DNA of 64,000 nt from Clostridiales bacterium (GCA_017428155.1 JAFRRJ010000053.1:1-64000); one strand, 5' to 3'; positions 52,861-63,012 are shown, numbered from the stretch's first letter. Program-made: numbers and translations. Notes: generated by a model not told the origin, from the sequence alone.

Positions 52861-54030
52861 ATGGCTGTCACGGGTATTAACTACAGATTCATCATAATAG
52901 GTGCAACAACGGATCATACGATAGAGGGCGAGATTCCTTTTGAAGGTGATGACCTTGTGATAACCAGTCTCACCAGAGGTTCTTACGAGACGAAGGTAAA
53001 GAAATGCAGACTTACACCGGATATGATCGACAGCTTCAAAGATCTTATCAGCAAATACAATTTAACTGAATGGGCGGGAAGGACGCCTTCCGCACCTGAA
53101 CCTTTTGATCCGGAGCGCACGAACATCGCGGCCTTACTGACACTGAGATATGACGACGGGACTGATTCCCTGATCACGTTCAGAGAAGCCGGTAAAGAGA
53201 CAGGCAAAGAAGCATTTGATGCATTCAGAACGCTCTTTTTCAAGAGCACGGGCGATGACAGCGTAATATCTGAAGAGTGCCTTTATCCTTCACTTAAGGA
53301 GTGCCGCGGGATCCGCGAAGAACACGGACCCGTAACTGCAGTCGAGACTTGCTTTTTTGAGATGGGCATGATGTATAACAGCAACAAGACTGTCTATCAG
53401 ACTGTCGAAAAGGTCAAGGGCAAAGATAACACTGTACTCGTAACGGTCAGAAAGAAGGCCGGAGACCTGCCTGAAGTATCAGACAGCAGAGAGATCGAAT
53501 CAGACATTCTATCGAGGGTTCAGGAAATATCCGACAAAGAGAATCTCCCTGCCTGGGAGTACGTCTGTAAGGACCCTTCGATCCCTGTGGACAGATCCAT
53601 GATGCCGCTCGATTACTCATCGAGTTCCTCTCTCAGCATTTACTACGACGATTCGCTTATTACAGGAGCTCCCCGCATCAAACGCACTATCGGTGAGACA
53701 GCCCGCAGCATGGGCGGCGCCGCTGTCGACAAAGAAATCTCGGAAATGATCTGTAAGTGTGTTGAAGAGGCTGATATCCACGTCGAAGCACCGACCGTAA
53801 ACCCTTTCAACGGTATTGGTTCGATCCCGGCAGGTTCTGCTCCCGGAACACCTTTGAATGGTTTTATGGGAATGGGCATGTTAAATCTCAATCTTCAAAA
53901 CACTCCTGCTTCCACACCTGCTCCCGAACCCGGAGCCCCTGTTCAGACAGGTCCGTGGGACTGTGCTTCCTGCGGTCAGAAAGGCATCACGGGCAAGTTC
54001 TGTCATAACTGCGGCGCGCCCCGAAGTTAA
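52861..54030 (+). CDS. Protein with a C-terminal zinc ribbon, unknown
   Basis: 389 residues, soluble. The first 320 residues have no recognised family. A glycine/proline/alanine-rich linker (about 315-360) leads to a zinc ribbon at the C-terminus (WDCASCGQKGITGKFCHNCG). GGAGG before the ATG. It is followed 30 bases later by the DUF4298 gene, and may be co-transcribed with it. Other zinc-ribbon proteins of this genome have their ribbons at the N-terminus. Confidence 0.6.
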   Translation: MAVTGINYRFIIIGATTDHTIEGEIPFEGDDLVITSLTRGSYETKVKKCRLTPDMIDSFKDLISKYNLTEWAGRTPSAPEPFDPERTNIAALLTLRYDDGTDSLITFREAGKETGKEAFDAFRTLFFKSTGDDSVISEECLYPSLKECRGIREEHGPVTAVETCFFEMGMMYNSNKTVYQTVEKVKGKDNTVLVTVRKKAGDLPEVSDSREIESDILSRVQEISDKENLPAWEYVCKDPSIPVDRSMMPLDYSSSSSLSIYYDDSLITGAPRIKRTIGETARSMGGAAVDKEISEMICKCVEEADIHVEAPTVNPFNGIGSIPAGSAPGTPLNGFMGMGMLNLNLQNTPASTPAPEPGAPVQTGPWDCASCGQKGITGKFCHNCGAPRS

Positions 54031-54060
54031 GATCATTCAGTCATCAGAAAGAAGATATAT

Positions 54061-54396
54061 ATGGCCGGACAAAACCCCGACAGTAAGATCAAAAGATCCG
54101 TAACCAGGATACGTAAAATGGAAAAGCTCCTGGACAAGGTCCTTAATGCAGTCTCCAAGCTCGAAAACAGTGAGGATACGGCCGCAACAGCCGCAGAGCT
54201 TAATGCGTGCAAGGAAGATGCAGCCGCGCTTGGTAAATACTTATCAAGCAAAAGCTGGAAGACTGATTTTGAACTGGATGAGAAAGGCCTTCTCCCAAAA
54301 GATCTTAAGCGCGGCGTTCTCTCTGAGGACGGGATATATAACGCGCTGTCCAGATACGAGGAACTGCTTGATGAACTGAACACAGAGGAGATCTGA
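54061..54396 (+). CDS. DUF4298 family protein
   Basis: 111 residues, mostly helical, matching DUF4298: an N-terminal coiled-coil block (RKMEKLLDKVLNAVSKLE), then SSKSWKTDFELDEKGLLPKDLKRGVLSEDGIYNAL, with the conserved segment W-x-D-F and the GVLSEDxIY motif. Function unknown in general. It is downstream of the zinc-ribbon gene. Confidence 0.85.
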   Translation: MAGQNPDSKIKRSVTRIRKMEKLLDKVLNAVSKLENSEDTAATAAELNACKEDAAALGKYLSSKSWKTDFELDEKGLLPKDLKRGVLSEDGIYNALSRYEELLDELNTEEI

Positions 54397-54447
54397 GTTT
54401 ACCTGCCGCATCTTGTTTTCGCGCACGTGATATGATATTTTGACATC

Positions 54448-54598
54448 GTAACAGGGTAATTAGTTATTCGCGCTCTGTTACCGCGACGCCTTATGGCGGG
54501 GTTACTAATGATAAGAACCTTGGAATCTCATCATGAATGACACCTCGGACCGTGATACGCGGTCACTATTTGTTGTTCGTGAAAGGAGGTTCTTTTTT
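54448..54598 (+). promoter_or_regulatory. Structured 5' leader of the methyltransferase, possible pseudoknot and attenuator
   Basis: Four pairings can be drawn by eye. GTAACAG (54448-54454) pairs with CTGTTAC (54475-54481). Its loop word ATTAGT pairs with ACTAAT downstream (near 54503-54508), forming a pseudoknot. CGCC-TTAT-GGCG (54487-54498) lies between. AAGAACCT (54513-54520) pairs perfectly with AGGTTCTT (54587-54594), which overlaps the AAGGAGG site and runs into T6. A small hairpin GACCG/CGGTC (54548-54564) lies inside that long loop. No known riboswitch consensus was matched. Confidence 0.6.
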
Positions 54599-55348
54599 AT
54601 GTCACAGAACAACGTATTTGAATACTACAACAAGCAGGCGAACTGGTCATTTGATCAGTACGGGATCATGTCTGAAAGTCTCACGGAATGGGATCTTATC
54701 GATCTGATCAAAAGGTTTTCCACGCCCGGTTCAAGGATTCTGGATCTGGGCACCGCAGGCGGCGAGAAGGTCATCTCTAACTACCCGGTATGCGCTGAGA
54801 TACTTGCAACAGACTACTCGCCGGAGATGATCGGAACCGCAAAGAAAAACCTCGAGAAGAGCGGCAGAACAGACATCACTTTCAAGGTCATGGACAATCT
54901 GAACATGGATGTTCCGGATGATCACTTCGACATCGTCACCGCGCGTCACACTATAACGGCGCCTGATCAGATAATCCGCTGCTTAAAGCCCGGCGGGCAT
55001 CTTCTCATAAGAGGAGTCGACAAGTACGACTGTCATGAGCTGAAGCTGGTCTTCGGCCGCGGACAGGGATTTGACGATCCGGTTCCGGTAAGCATAACCG
55101 ACTATGAAGCCGTTCTCCGCGCGGGTTTTGCAGACGTCGAACTCGTTCCGGTACATGAGCGTGAATATTATAAGGACAGAGAGACCTTTCTTGATTTCCT
55201 GAGAAGAGTTCCGATCCTGAACATCTGTGATGAGGACCGTACGATCGAGGAAGACCTTCTGGATGAGTACATCAAAAGGAACACCTTTGACGGCAGGATA
55301 AGACTGATAAGAAGGTGCTACGGAATTACCGCACGCAAGCCGGGATGA
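54599..55348 (+). CDS. Class I SAM-dependent methyltransferase
   Basis: 249 residues. The SAM-binding loop is ILDLGTAGGEK, then DFDIVTARHTI as motif IV and LKPGGHLLIRG as motif V. The substrate is unknown. The start is ATG 54599, nine bases after AAAGGAGG. In the same frame an ATG at 54533 opens 22 upstream codons (MNDTSDRDTRSLFVVRERR..) with no stop, so a leader peptide could be fused to the protein if initiation occurs there. A structured leader precedes it, which suggests control by a ligand or by translation. Confidence 0.8.
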   Translation: MSQNNVFEYYNKQANWSFDQYGIMSESLTEWDLIDLIKRFSTPGSRILDLGTAGGEKVISNYPVCAEILATDYSPEMIGTAKKNLEKSGRTDITFKVMDNLNMDVPDDHFDIVTARHTITAPDQIIRCLKPGGHLLIRGVDKYDCHELKLVFGRGQGFDDPVPVSITDYEAVLRAGFADVELVPVHEREYYKDRETFLDFLRRVPILNICDEDRTIEEDLLDEYIKRNTFDGRIRLIRRCYGITARKPG

Positions 55349-55402
55349 GGTCTATGACATTACGGCGGCACTGGTTTTCGAGCGTGGAAAACTCAATTAT
55401 AA

Positions 55403-55432
55403 TTGACAGAAAATCAGTGGTTATTGTATATT
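55403..55432 (+). promoter_or_regulatory. Promoter of the zinc-ribbon membrane protein gene
   Basis: TTGACA (55403-55408) and TATATT (55427-55432) with an 18-base spacer, 37 bases before the start codon. Confidence 0.65.
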
Positions 55433-55468
55433 TACCTGTAGATTTATATATCTAAGGGGTAGATTGAT

Positions 55469-57055
55469 ATGGCAATTTGGGATCATCCTGCAAACAATGC
55501 AGGCGGTTTTGGTTCATCCAAAATCAGGACTTTCTCAGCAGACTCAGTTAAATGTCCTAACTGTGCGTCCAATCTTGTTTTCGAATCAAGCCACGGCGCA
55601 ATGATATGCAGGAACTGCGGAGGTCTTTTCGACCCTGAAACACTTGATAAGGTCGGTTCATTCGGACTTGTAAATCCCGAAAAGGATTACGACGGAACGA
55701 TCGAGGTCAGCAAGGACGATGAAGGGCGTGTCGAGATCGTATGCAACTCCTGCGGCGCCGAGATCGTAACCGACAGGAATACCTCATCTACATTCTGCGC
55801 GTTCTGCGGCTCACCTGCCCTCGTCTCAAGAAGGCTCACGCGCGAATTCAAGCCGGACTATATCATTCCATTCAAGTTTGACAAGGCAAAGGCTATCGAG
55901 ATCTTTGAAAAATACTGCACAAACGTTGACCATCTTCCGAGAGACTTCAAATCAAAGAAGACTCTTTCCAAGATGACCGGTCTATATGTTCCCACATGGA
56001 TCATTTCAACCGAGGTTGAAGTCTTTGTCGTGGGCAAGGGCAAAATGGGCAAGATGGTCGATTCGGCTTATGAGGAAAACTTCTCGACATCAGGCGGCAA
56101 CTATGCTCACCTGACCTATGGCAAGGTAAAGTTCAGGCTTAAGAACGTGCCTTTTGACGGAGAGATCAAGATTGCGAACCGTCTTATGGCTGCTGCAGAA
56201 CCGTTCGACTATTCCGAGCTCGTCAGGTTCAGACCAGAGTTCCTTCAGGGCTTCTTTGCGGAGAAATACGATGAACAGCCTCTTGACATGACAGACAGGA
56301 TCTACAAGCGTCTGGACAGATATGCGCTTGAAGTTTGCGATGAGGTCACTTTCGGTTACGATGATTTCGTTCCGGAGTCCGATGCAAGCACGACAAGATA
56401 CAACAATCAGGACATCAAGTATGCGCTTCTTCCCTGCTGGTTCCTGAGCATAACTTACGGCGGAAGGAACTACCAGTACATCGTCAACGGCCAGACAGGC
56501 AAAGTCTCGGGCGAATTTCCTTATGCCAAAGGCTGGGAGACGATCGAGCGCACGGGCAGGAAAGCAAGGATGGAGGCGGTAAGCCTTAACACGGGACTTC
56601 GCGCAAGCCTTTATACGATTCCTATGATCGGCGTCGGCGCATTAAGACTGATCGCGAACTCAAGAAGCAATCTGTCATTCCTGAGGTTTGTCTACAACCA
56701 TCCTCTGGAACTGCTCCTTATCGCGTTTACCGTTGGCGCGACGATGTATTTCCTTGCAGAGATCTTACCGAAGATCCTGCGCAGCAGAGAGAAAAGGGAT
56801 CTGGATATCCTGTCACGCGCGAGCTCGCACGATATCGCTCCCGAACAGAAAGTCGCGGCATATTACGATCCATCATTCCCCATAACAGCTTATGAGACGA
56901 CAAAGGATTTCATATCGCTTGAGACAGGCTGGAAATACGGTGAGAAAGAGAGATTCGACTTCAAGACAGCAATGCCCGAAGCCGAGAAGGCCGAAGATAA
57001 AGAGGATGCCACCGACTTCGAGAAGCAGGGTATGGACCGCCGCATGATGCAGTAA
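55469..57055 (+). CDS. Zinc-ribbon membrane protein, paralogue of 10012-11235
   Basis: 528 residues. Two zinc ribbons in the first 115 residues (CPNC...CRNC and CNSC...CAFC), a central domain sharing YIIPFKF, the YNNQDIKYALLPCW block and VNGQTGK with the paralogue at 10012, a helix pair near 385-435, then a charged C-terminal tail absent from the paralogue. Function unknown. Single gene with a clear promoter and terminator. Confidence 0.7.
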   Translation: MAIWDHPANNAGGFGSSKIRTFSADSVKCPNCASNLVFESSHGAMICRNCGGLFDPETLDKVGSFGLVNPEKDYDGTIEVSKDDEGRVEIVCNSCGAEIVTDRNTSSTFCAFCGSPALVSRRLTREFKPDYIIPFKFDKAKAIEIFEKYCTNVDHLPRDFKSKKTLSKMTGLYVPTWIISTEVEVFVVGKGKMGKMVDSAYEENFSTSGGNYAHLTYGKVKFRLKNVPFDGEIKIANRLMAAAEPFDYSELVRFRPEFLQGFFAEKYDEQPLDMTDRIYKRLDRYALEVCDEVTFGYDDFVPESDASTTRYNNQDIKYALLPCWFLSITYGGRNYQYIVNGQTGKVSGEFPYAKGWETIERTGRKARMEAVSLNTGLRASLYTIPMIGVGALRLIANSRSNLSFLRFVYNHPLELLLIAFTVGATMYFLAEILPKILRSREKRDLDILSRASSHDIAPEQKVAAYYDPSFPITAYETTKDFISLETGWKYGEKERFDFKTAMPEAEKAEDKEDATDFEKQGMDRRMMQ

Positions 57056-57146
57056 GGTCTGATGCCGAAATGCTTACGAATGCTGCCGGATGCAGCAAAT
57101 CCCGGACTGACTTCTAACGATGTACCAAAACGCGAAAAATTTAAGG

Positions 57147-57196
57147 AAATGGACTACAAATTCCGCGTTTATGTAGTCCATTTTTCATTTTTTTGA
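57147..57196 (+). terminator. Intrinsic terminator after the zinc-ribbon membrane protein
   Basis: A perfect 10-bp stem (ATGGACTACA against TGTAGTCCAT, 57149-57181) is followed by a T-rich run to 57194. Confidence 0.85.
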
Positions 57197-57197
57197 G

Positions 57198-57251
57198 CGA
57201 AATGGTGCACTTCAACGGTGATGAAAAATGGCAAATATCATCACCATTTCG
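57198..57251. repeat. 10-bp perfect inverted repeat with nested hairpin between convergent genes
   Basis: CGAAATGGTG (57198-57207) and CACCATTTCG (57242-57251) are perfect complements; a second stem GGTGATGA/TCATCACC lies inside (57217-57245). No T tract follows on the minus strand, so it is only a possible lepA terminator. The rest of the 284-base gap before lepA shows nothing else. Confidence 0.45.
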
Positions 57252-57340
57252 TCACCAAGCTTATGAGACAGCAACTTATTTATCCGTCATCGGGATTTAG
57301 CACTCTAATGAAAGTATCCGCCGGCAATTCGCCATGAGGA

Positions 57341-59155
57341 TTATTCGTCATCGAGTTTCAAAACGCTCATGAAGGCTTCCTGCGGCACTTCGACAGAACC
57401 TACCTGTCTCATACGCTTCTTACCTTCCTTCTGCTTCTCGAGGAGCTTCTTCTTACGTGAGATATCACCGCCGTAGCACTTGGAGGTAACGTCCTTACGG
57501 TAGGCCTTGATGGTCTCTCTTGCGATGATCTTACCGCCGATCGCTGCCTGGACGGGAACCTCGAACTGCTGCCTCGGAATGTTCTCTTTGAGCTTCTCGC
57601 ACATCCTTCTGCCTCTCGCATATGCCTTGTCGGCATGAACGATAAATGACAATGCATCTACCGCGTCACCGTTCAACAGAATATCGAGCTTAACGAGCTT
57701 GGATCTCTGATATCCTGCGGGTTCGTAGTCCAGAGAAGCATAGCCTCTCGTGCGTGATTTCAGCGCATCAAAGAAGTCGTAGATTATCTCATTCAACGGC
57801 ATCAGATAATGGAGCATTACACGCTTCTCATCAAGATACTTCATGTCAGTATATTCGCCGCGGCGCTCCTGGCAGAGCTCCATGATGTTGCCGACGTATT
57901 CTTTGGGAAGCATTATCGTAGCCTTTACGACAGGCTCTTCCATATAGTCTATAGATGCCGGGTCAGGCATGTTCGTAGGATTCGAGCAGTCAACACATGT
58001 GCCGTCTGTCAGATGGATCTTATAGATAACCGAAGGTGCGGTGCTGATGAGATCGAGATTAAACTCTCTTTCAAGTCTTTCCTGGATTACTTCATAGTGA
58101 AGGAGTCCTAAGAATCCGCATCTGAAGCCGAAGCCCAGAGCCGCTGAAGTCTCTGCATCAAAAGATAAAGCCGCATCGTTGAGCCTTAACTTTTCGAGCG
58201 CGTCCTTAAGATCGCCGTATCTTGCACCGTCGACGGGATATATACCGCAGAATACCATCTGCTGGATTCCCTTATAGCCGATAAGAGGCTCTTTTGCGGG
58301 ATTCTCGGCAAGCGTCACCGTATCACCCGGAGCCGTATCTCTTACGTTCTTGATCGAGGCGCAGATATAACCTACCTCGCCTGCTTTCAATGATTCAGTC
58401 GGAACGAGTTCGCCAGGATGGAACATGCCGAGTTCGGTTACCGTGAACTCTTTTCCGGAGTGCATCATCTTGATGCGGTCACCGGTCTTAACCGTGCCGT
58501 CCTTGACTCTGACGCTGACGATAACTCCCTTGTATGAATCGTACTTGGAGTCGAAGACCAGCGCTGCCAGAGGCTTATTCTCATCACCGTCAGGAGCGGG
58601 AAGGTATTCGACGACTTTTTCGAGCACTTCATCGATATTTATGTCGCTCTTGGCAGAGATCAAAGGCGCGTAGGATGCATCTATACCGATATCATCCTCG
58701 ATCTCCTGGCGCACCTCTTCAGGCCTTGCCGAAGGAAGGTCGATCTTGTTGATTACAGGAAGGACTTCAAGATCGGCATCTACAGCCAGATAAACATTAG
58801 CAAGTGTCTGCGCCTCAACGCCCTGCGATGAATCCACAACGAGGATCGCACCGTCGCATGCTGCAAGTGACCTTGAGACCTCGTAATTGAAGTCCACGTG
58901 GCCGGGAGTGTCGATGAGATTAAGAAGATAGGTATTGCCGTCTGAAGCTTCGTAGGGAAGCCTTACAGCCTGTGACTTGATAGTGATGCCGCGCTCACGC
59001 TCGATATCCATGTTGTCCAGGATCTGATCCTGCATCTCGCGCTTTTCCCTGACATGGGTATGCTCGATAAGACGGTCAGCCAGAGTCGACTTTCCGTGAT
59101 CGATGTGTGCGATTATGCAGAAGTTTCTTATGTATTTACGGTAGTTGTCACTCAT
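57341..59155 (-). CDS. lepA: Elongation factor 4 (LepA), ribosomal back-translocase
   Basis: 604 residues. G-domain motifs [13 protein letters not shown] and NKID are intact, followed by the LepA-specific C-terminal domain. LepA is a ribosome-associated GTPase thought to reset stalled elongation complexes. Last gene of the hisS-aspS-lepB-lepA unit. The ribosome binding site is weak and it starts 18 bases after the lepB stop. Confidence 0.95.
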   Translation of the reverse strand: MSDNYRKYIRNFCIIAHIDHGKSTLADRLIEHTHVREKREMQDQILDNMDIERERGITIKSQAVRLPYEASDGNTYLLNLIDTPGHVDFNYEVSRSLAACDGAILVVDSSQGVEAQTLANVYLAVDADLEVLPVINKIDLPSARPEEVRQEIEDDIGIDASYAPLISAKSDINIDEVLEKVVEYLPAPDGDENKPLAALVFDSKYDSYKGVIVSVRVKDGTVKTGDRIKMMHSGKEFTVTELGMFHPGELVPTESLKAGEVGYICASIKNVRDTAPGDTVTLAENPAKEPLIGYKGIQQMVFCGIYPVDGARYGDLKDALEKLRLNDAALSFDAETSAALGFGFRCGFLGLLHYEVIQERLEREFNLDLISTAPSVIYKIHLTDGTCVDCSNPTNMPDPASIDYMEEPVVKATIMLPKEYVGNIMELCQERRGEYTDMKYLDEKRVMLHYLMPLNEIIYDFFDALKSRTRGYASLDYEPAGYQRSKLVKLDILLNGDAVDALSFIVHADKAYARGRRMCEKLKENIPRQQFEVPVQAAIGGKIIARETIKAYRKDVTSKCYGGDISRKKKLLEKQKEGKKRMRQVGSVEVPQEAFMSVLKLDDE

Positions 59156-59173
59156 TTAAGATCTAATCCTTCG

Positions 59174-59923
59174 TCAGAGCACTTTTATCTCGTTGAGCGG
59201 GAAAACCCTGATTACTGCCACGCCCTTTATCCTGTTGACGGTGAACGGTCCGAGATTTCTTGAATCGTTGCTTACGGGCCTGTTGTCACCCATGCAGAAG
59301 TATTCGTTATCAGCTAATGTCACTTCGTCGTAACCCTTCTTAAGGCCCGTATCCATAACATATGTCATAGTTCCTGTAGGAAGGTAATTCTCCTGCAAAA
59401 GGAAGAAATCCGTGCTGTCTGCGGGCTTTATATAAACATTCCCGTCCTTGATCCTTATCGTCTCACCCGGAAGACCTACGACCCTCTTAATAAGATATTC
59501 GGGACTTGTATAACCTTCCATATCGCTTCCGTCCAGGATAACGATATCGCCGCGCTTATAGTTCTTGACATATGTCGAGATCTTCTGCGCGAAAACAACA
59601 TCGCCGGAATTCAATGTCGGCACCATGGAATCGCCGGATACATTGTCTCTCTGAACAAGGAAAACAACGATAAAGATACCTGCAAGGACACCGATGCAGA
59701 TCGTGCGGAGCCAGTCAAAGATCTCATAGGCAGTTGTGCCCTTCTCGAGCTTTTTGCCGAACGCGAAAACCTTACCTTCGGACTTCCCGTTCTCTTCTGC
59801 TTCAGTATTCTCTGCAGCAATATCCTCTGATGAAATATCCTCTGCTGAAAATGTCTCGCCGGAAGCTTCCATGCCTTCAGAAATAAAGGTTTCTTCTGTA
59901 AACTTGTTCTCGCCGTTTTTCAT
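59174..59923 (-). CDS. lepB: Type I signal peptidase
   Basis: 249 residues. An unusually acidic cytoplasmic N-terminus of about 60 residues (Glu/Ser-rich) precedes the membrane helix (about 70-90). The catalytic serine is in SGDSMVPTL and the catalytic lysine in YLIKRVVGLPGE; the GDNRPVSNDSR box is also present. It cleaves signal peptides on the outer face of the membrane. It overlaps the aspS stop by one base. Confidence 0.92.
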   Translation of the reverse strand: MKNGENKFTEETFISEGMEASGETFSAEDISSEDIAAENTEAEENGKSEGKVFAFGKKLEKGTTAYEIFDWLRTICIGVLAGIFIVVFLVQRDNVSGDSMVPTLNSGDVVFAQKISTYVKNYKRGDIVILDGSDMEGYTSPEYLIKRVVGLPGETIRIKDGNVYIKPADSTDFFLLQENYLPTGTMTYVMDTGLKKGYDEVTLADNEYFCMGDNRPVSNDSRNLGPFTVNRIKGVAVIRVFPLNEIKVL

Positions 59924-61719
59924 TAATTATCCCCGCCTGCATCTTCTGATGTTTCCGTTTCCTTGATGCTGATATGTAATTCCTCAAGCTGCTTGTCTGT
60001 AACATATCCGGGCGCATCCATCATGATGTCCTGTGCATTCTTGTTCATCGGGAAAGGGATTACCTCACGGATAGTTTCCTCGCCTGATAAGAGCATGACC
60101 ATACGGTCAACGCCGGGAGCGATTCCGGCATGCGGCGGAGCGCCGTAGCAGAATGCGTTGTACATTGCAGGGAACTTCTTCTTTACGTCCTCTTCGCCGA
60201 GTCTTACGAGCTCGAAAGCCTTGATCATGATCTCCGGATCGTGGTTACGTACGGCGCCTGATGAGAGCTCAATGCCGTTAACAACGAGGTCATACTGGTC
60301 AGCCATGATCGTAAGAGGATCGATCTCGCCTTTTTCTGCCTTGAGAAGGACATCAAGTCCACCGGAAGGCATTGAGAAAGGATTGTGGCAGAACTCTAAT
60401 TCGCCGGACTCCTCGCCGATCTCATACATCGGGAAGTCAACGATCCAGCAGAATGCGTACTGTTCCTTGTCCATATGACCCGGAACTGCAGCGCCGAATG
60501 TCTTAACGAGAACGCCTGCCATCTTCTGTGCCTGGCCCTTATTGCCTGCTGACAATACAACGAGCGTATCAGGCTTAAGGCCGAGCTTTGCAATTACCTC
60601 GTCCTTCTTGGGAGCTACGAACTTGGAAATGCCTCCGACGATCTCGCCGTTCTCATCCATTCTGAACCAGTAGCCCTTGCTTCCGGACTGGATCTCGCAG
60701 TCAGCCATCGTCTTGTCGATGAACTTGCGGCTCTCGTGGAAGTCAGAGATAACGACTGCCTTGATCTCGCCTTCTGTGAAAGGTGCGAACTCTTCTGTTC
60801 TAAGGAGCCCGGTAACATCTGTAACTGTCAGGTCGATTCTAAGGTCAGGCTTGTCCGTACCATACTTCTCCATTGCCTCAAGATAAGGAATGCGCATGAA
60901 CGGAGAACCTGATGCTCTGTTGTACTTGCCGTACTTAGCGAAAACAGGAGGCAGTACATCTTCAATGATAGCGAAGACATCTTCCTGGCTCGCGAAAGCC
61001 ATCTCCATATCAAGCTGGTAGAACTCACCCGGGCATCTGTCGCCTCTTGCGTCTTCATCTCTGAAGCAGGGTGCGATCTGGAAATATCTGTCGATGCCCG
61101 AGACCATCAGGAGCTGCTTGAACTGCTGAGGTGCCTGCGGCAAAGCATAGAACTTGCCGGGATGCTTTCTTGCGGGAACGAGATAGTCTCTAGCACCCTC
61201 AGGTGAAGATACCGTAAGGATAGGTGTCGTGATCTCCATGAAGTTATGCTCGATCATGGCATTTCTCAAAGCAGCGATAACATTGCTTCTTAAGATGAGA
61301 TTCTTCTTGACTTCAGGATTACGGATATCGAGATATCTGTACTTAAGTCTTGCTGCCTCATCAGCTTCCCTGCTGTGGTTGATCTCGAAAGGAAGCTCGT
61401 TGTAACGGCAGCGACCGAGTACTGTTACCTTCTCGGGAACGACTTCGATATCACCTGTATCGAGCTTGGGGTTCTTAGAGCTTCTCTCTCTTACGACGCC
61501 CTCTACGGAGATCGTGGATTCCTTAGTGATTGCCTTAAATGTCTTCATCATCTCGGCTGTCTCGATAACGATCTGTGTTGTTCCGTAGAAATCACGGATA
61601 ACAACGAATCCGAGCTCTGCTCCGACCTCACGGAAATTCTCCATCCAGCCTGAGAGCTGAACCTTCTTACCCGCATCTGTGATCCTTAATTCTCCGCATG
61701 TATGTGTACGTGACTGCAT
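59923..61719 (-). CDS. aspS: Aspartyl-tRNA synthetase
   Basis: 598 residues, bacterial type. N-terminal anticodon-binding OB domain (about 1-100), class II core with motif 2 CFRDEDARGDRCPGEFYQLD, the bacterial GAD insert (about 285-410) and motif 3 GVDRMVMLL. It charges tRNA-Asp. ATG 61719 has GGAGG seven bases upstream; eight extra codons upstream are unlikely. Confidence 0.95.
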   Translation of the reverse strand: MQSRTHTCGELRITDAGKKVQLSGWMENFREVGAELGFVVIRDFYGTTQIVIETAEMMKTFKAITKESTISVEGVVRERSSKNPKLDTGDIEVVPEKVTVLGRCRYNELPFEINHSREADEAARLKYRYLDIRNPEVKKNLILRSNVIAALRNAMIEHNFMEITTPILTVSSPEGARDYLVPARKHPGKFYALPQAPQQFKQLLMVSGIDRYFQIAPCFRDEDARGDRCPGEFYQLDMEMAFASQEDVFAIIEDVLPPVFAKYGKYNRASGSPFMRIPYLEAMEKYGTDKPDLRIDLTVTDVTGLLRTEEFAPFTEGEIKAVVISDFHESRKFIDKTMADCEIQSGSKGYWFRMDENGEIVGGISKFVAPKKDEVIAKLGLKPDTLVVLSAGNKGQAQKMAGVLVKTFGAAVPGHMDKEQYAFCWIVDFPMYEIGEESGELEFCHNPFSMPSGGLDVLLKAEKGEIDPLTIMADQYDLVVNGIELSSGAVRNHDPEIMIKAFELVRLGEEDVKKKFPAMYNAFCYGAPPHAGIAPGVDRMVMLLSGEETIREVIPFPMNKNAQDIMMDAPGYVTDKQLEELHISIKETETSEDAGGDN

Positions 61720-61752
61720 TATATTACCTCCGGCAAATGCCAACTTTTTCTC

Positions 61753-63012
61753 TTAATTTCCGGCAAGGAACTCACCGATGCCGCTGAGCTTAACGGGTGT
61801 CTCAGATCCGTCAGCCATGTTCTTGACCTTAACTTCGCCCGAATTAAGCTCGTCATCGCCGATTACTGCAAGGTAAGGGATTCCCTGCTTTCCGGCATAT
61901 TTCATCTGCGCTTTGAACGACCTGCCTGCCATGTCAGTCTCGCAGCCGATGCCTGCATTTCTCAATGCGTAGCAGATCTTAAGCGCTTCGATCTTCGCTG
62001 CTTCAGACATTGAAGCGATGTAGATCTTTACATAAGAAGGCTTCTCCTTGAGAACGCCCTGAGCCTCAGCTTCGAGCAGGAGTCTTTCAACACCCATCGC
62101 AAATCCGATACCGGGTGTCTCAGGTCCTTCCATGGTTCCGACAAGTCCGTCGTACCTTCCGCCGCCGCAGATGGTTCCCTGCGTTCCGACGTTCTCTGAT
62201 ACGAACTCGAAAACCGTCCTCGTATAGTAATCCAAACCTCTTACGATGTTCGGGTCGATTGTGTATGAAATGCCGATTGCCTCAAGTCTTGCCTTAAGTC
62301 CCTCGAAATGCTCTTTGCAGTCATCGCAAAGATAATCGATAAGCCTCGGTGCATTCTTAACGATGTCCTTGCCGCCGTCGACCTTGCAGTCGATCATGCG
62401 CAAAGGATTCTTCTCAAATCTTGCCTGGCAGTCCTCACACATTGAAGCAACGTGAGGTCTGAAGTAATCCTTCAGGAGCTTGGTGTACTCACCGCGGCAG
62501 TTAGGACAGCCGATGGAGTTGATGTGGAGAGCGATGTTCTGAAGACCCATCTTCCTGAAGAAGACGTCAACAACGGAGATTATCTCGGCATCGATATCCG
62601 GTCCCTTCGCACCGAAAGCCTCCAGACCGAACTGGTGGAACTCACGGAATCTTCCCTTAGCCATCTTCTCATAACGGAAAGCTGTGATGTTATAGAACAT
62701 CCTTACCGGTACGGGAAGGCTCGACATACCCTTCTCGATATAGCTCCTGACGACACCTGCCGTGCCCTCAGGTCTTAACGTGATGCTTCTTCCACCCTTG
62801 TCCTCAAAGGTGTACATCTCTTTGGTTACAACGTCTGTGGTATCGCCAACGCCTCTCTGGAAAAGGTCAGTCTGCTCAAATGTCGGGATCCTTATCTCTT
62901 CATAGCCGAAGGAATGGCATACATCAGCAAAAGTCTGCTCTGCGATCTGCCAATTGTGTATCTCTGAAGGAAGAATATCCTTCGTTCCCTTCTGCGTAAC
63001 GTATCTCATCAT
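61753..63012 (-). CDS. hisS: Histidyl-tRNA synthetase
   Basis: 419 residues, class II. Motif 2 FRYEKMAKGRFREFHQFGLE, the histidine loop RGLDYYTRTVFEF and GGGRYDGLV, then the anticodon-binding domain. It charges tRNA-His. Two ATG codons are adjacent (63012 and 63009); AGGAG is four and seven bases before them, so the second may be used. First gene of the hisS-aspS-lepB-lepA unit. Confidence 0.95.
   Translation of the reverse strand: MMRYVTQKGTKDILPSEIHNWQIAEQTFADVCHSFGYEEIRIPTFEQTDLFQRGVGDTTDVVTKEMYTFEDKGGRSITLRPEGTAGVVRSYIEKGMSSLPVPVRMFYNITAFRYEKMAKGRFREFHQFGLEAFGAKGPDIDAEIISVVDVFFRKMGLQNIALHINSIGCPNCRGEYTKLLKDYFRPHVASMCEDCQARFEKNPLRMIDCKVDGGKDIVKNAPRLIDYLCDDCKEHFEGLKARLEAIGISYTIDPNIVRGLDYYTRTVFEFVSENVGTQGTICGGGRYDGLVGTMEGPETPGIGFAMGVERLLLEAEAQGVLKEKPSYVKIYIASMSEAAKIEALKICYALRNAGIGCETDMAGRSFKAQMKYAGKQGIPYLAVIGDDELNSGEVKVKNMADGSETPVKLSGIGEFLAGN

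Noticed and set aside
54448..54511. Leader as a class I c-di-GMP riboswitch
   Set aside because: Shares only the GGGGTTAC-like word; the conserved GACGCAAAGCC-type core and tetraloop contact are absent.
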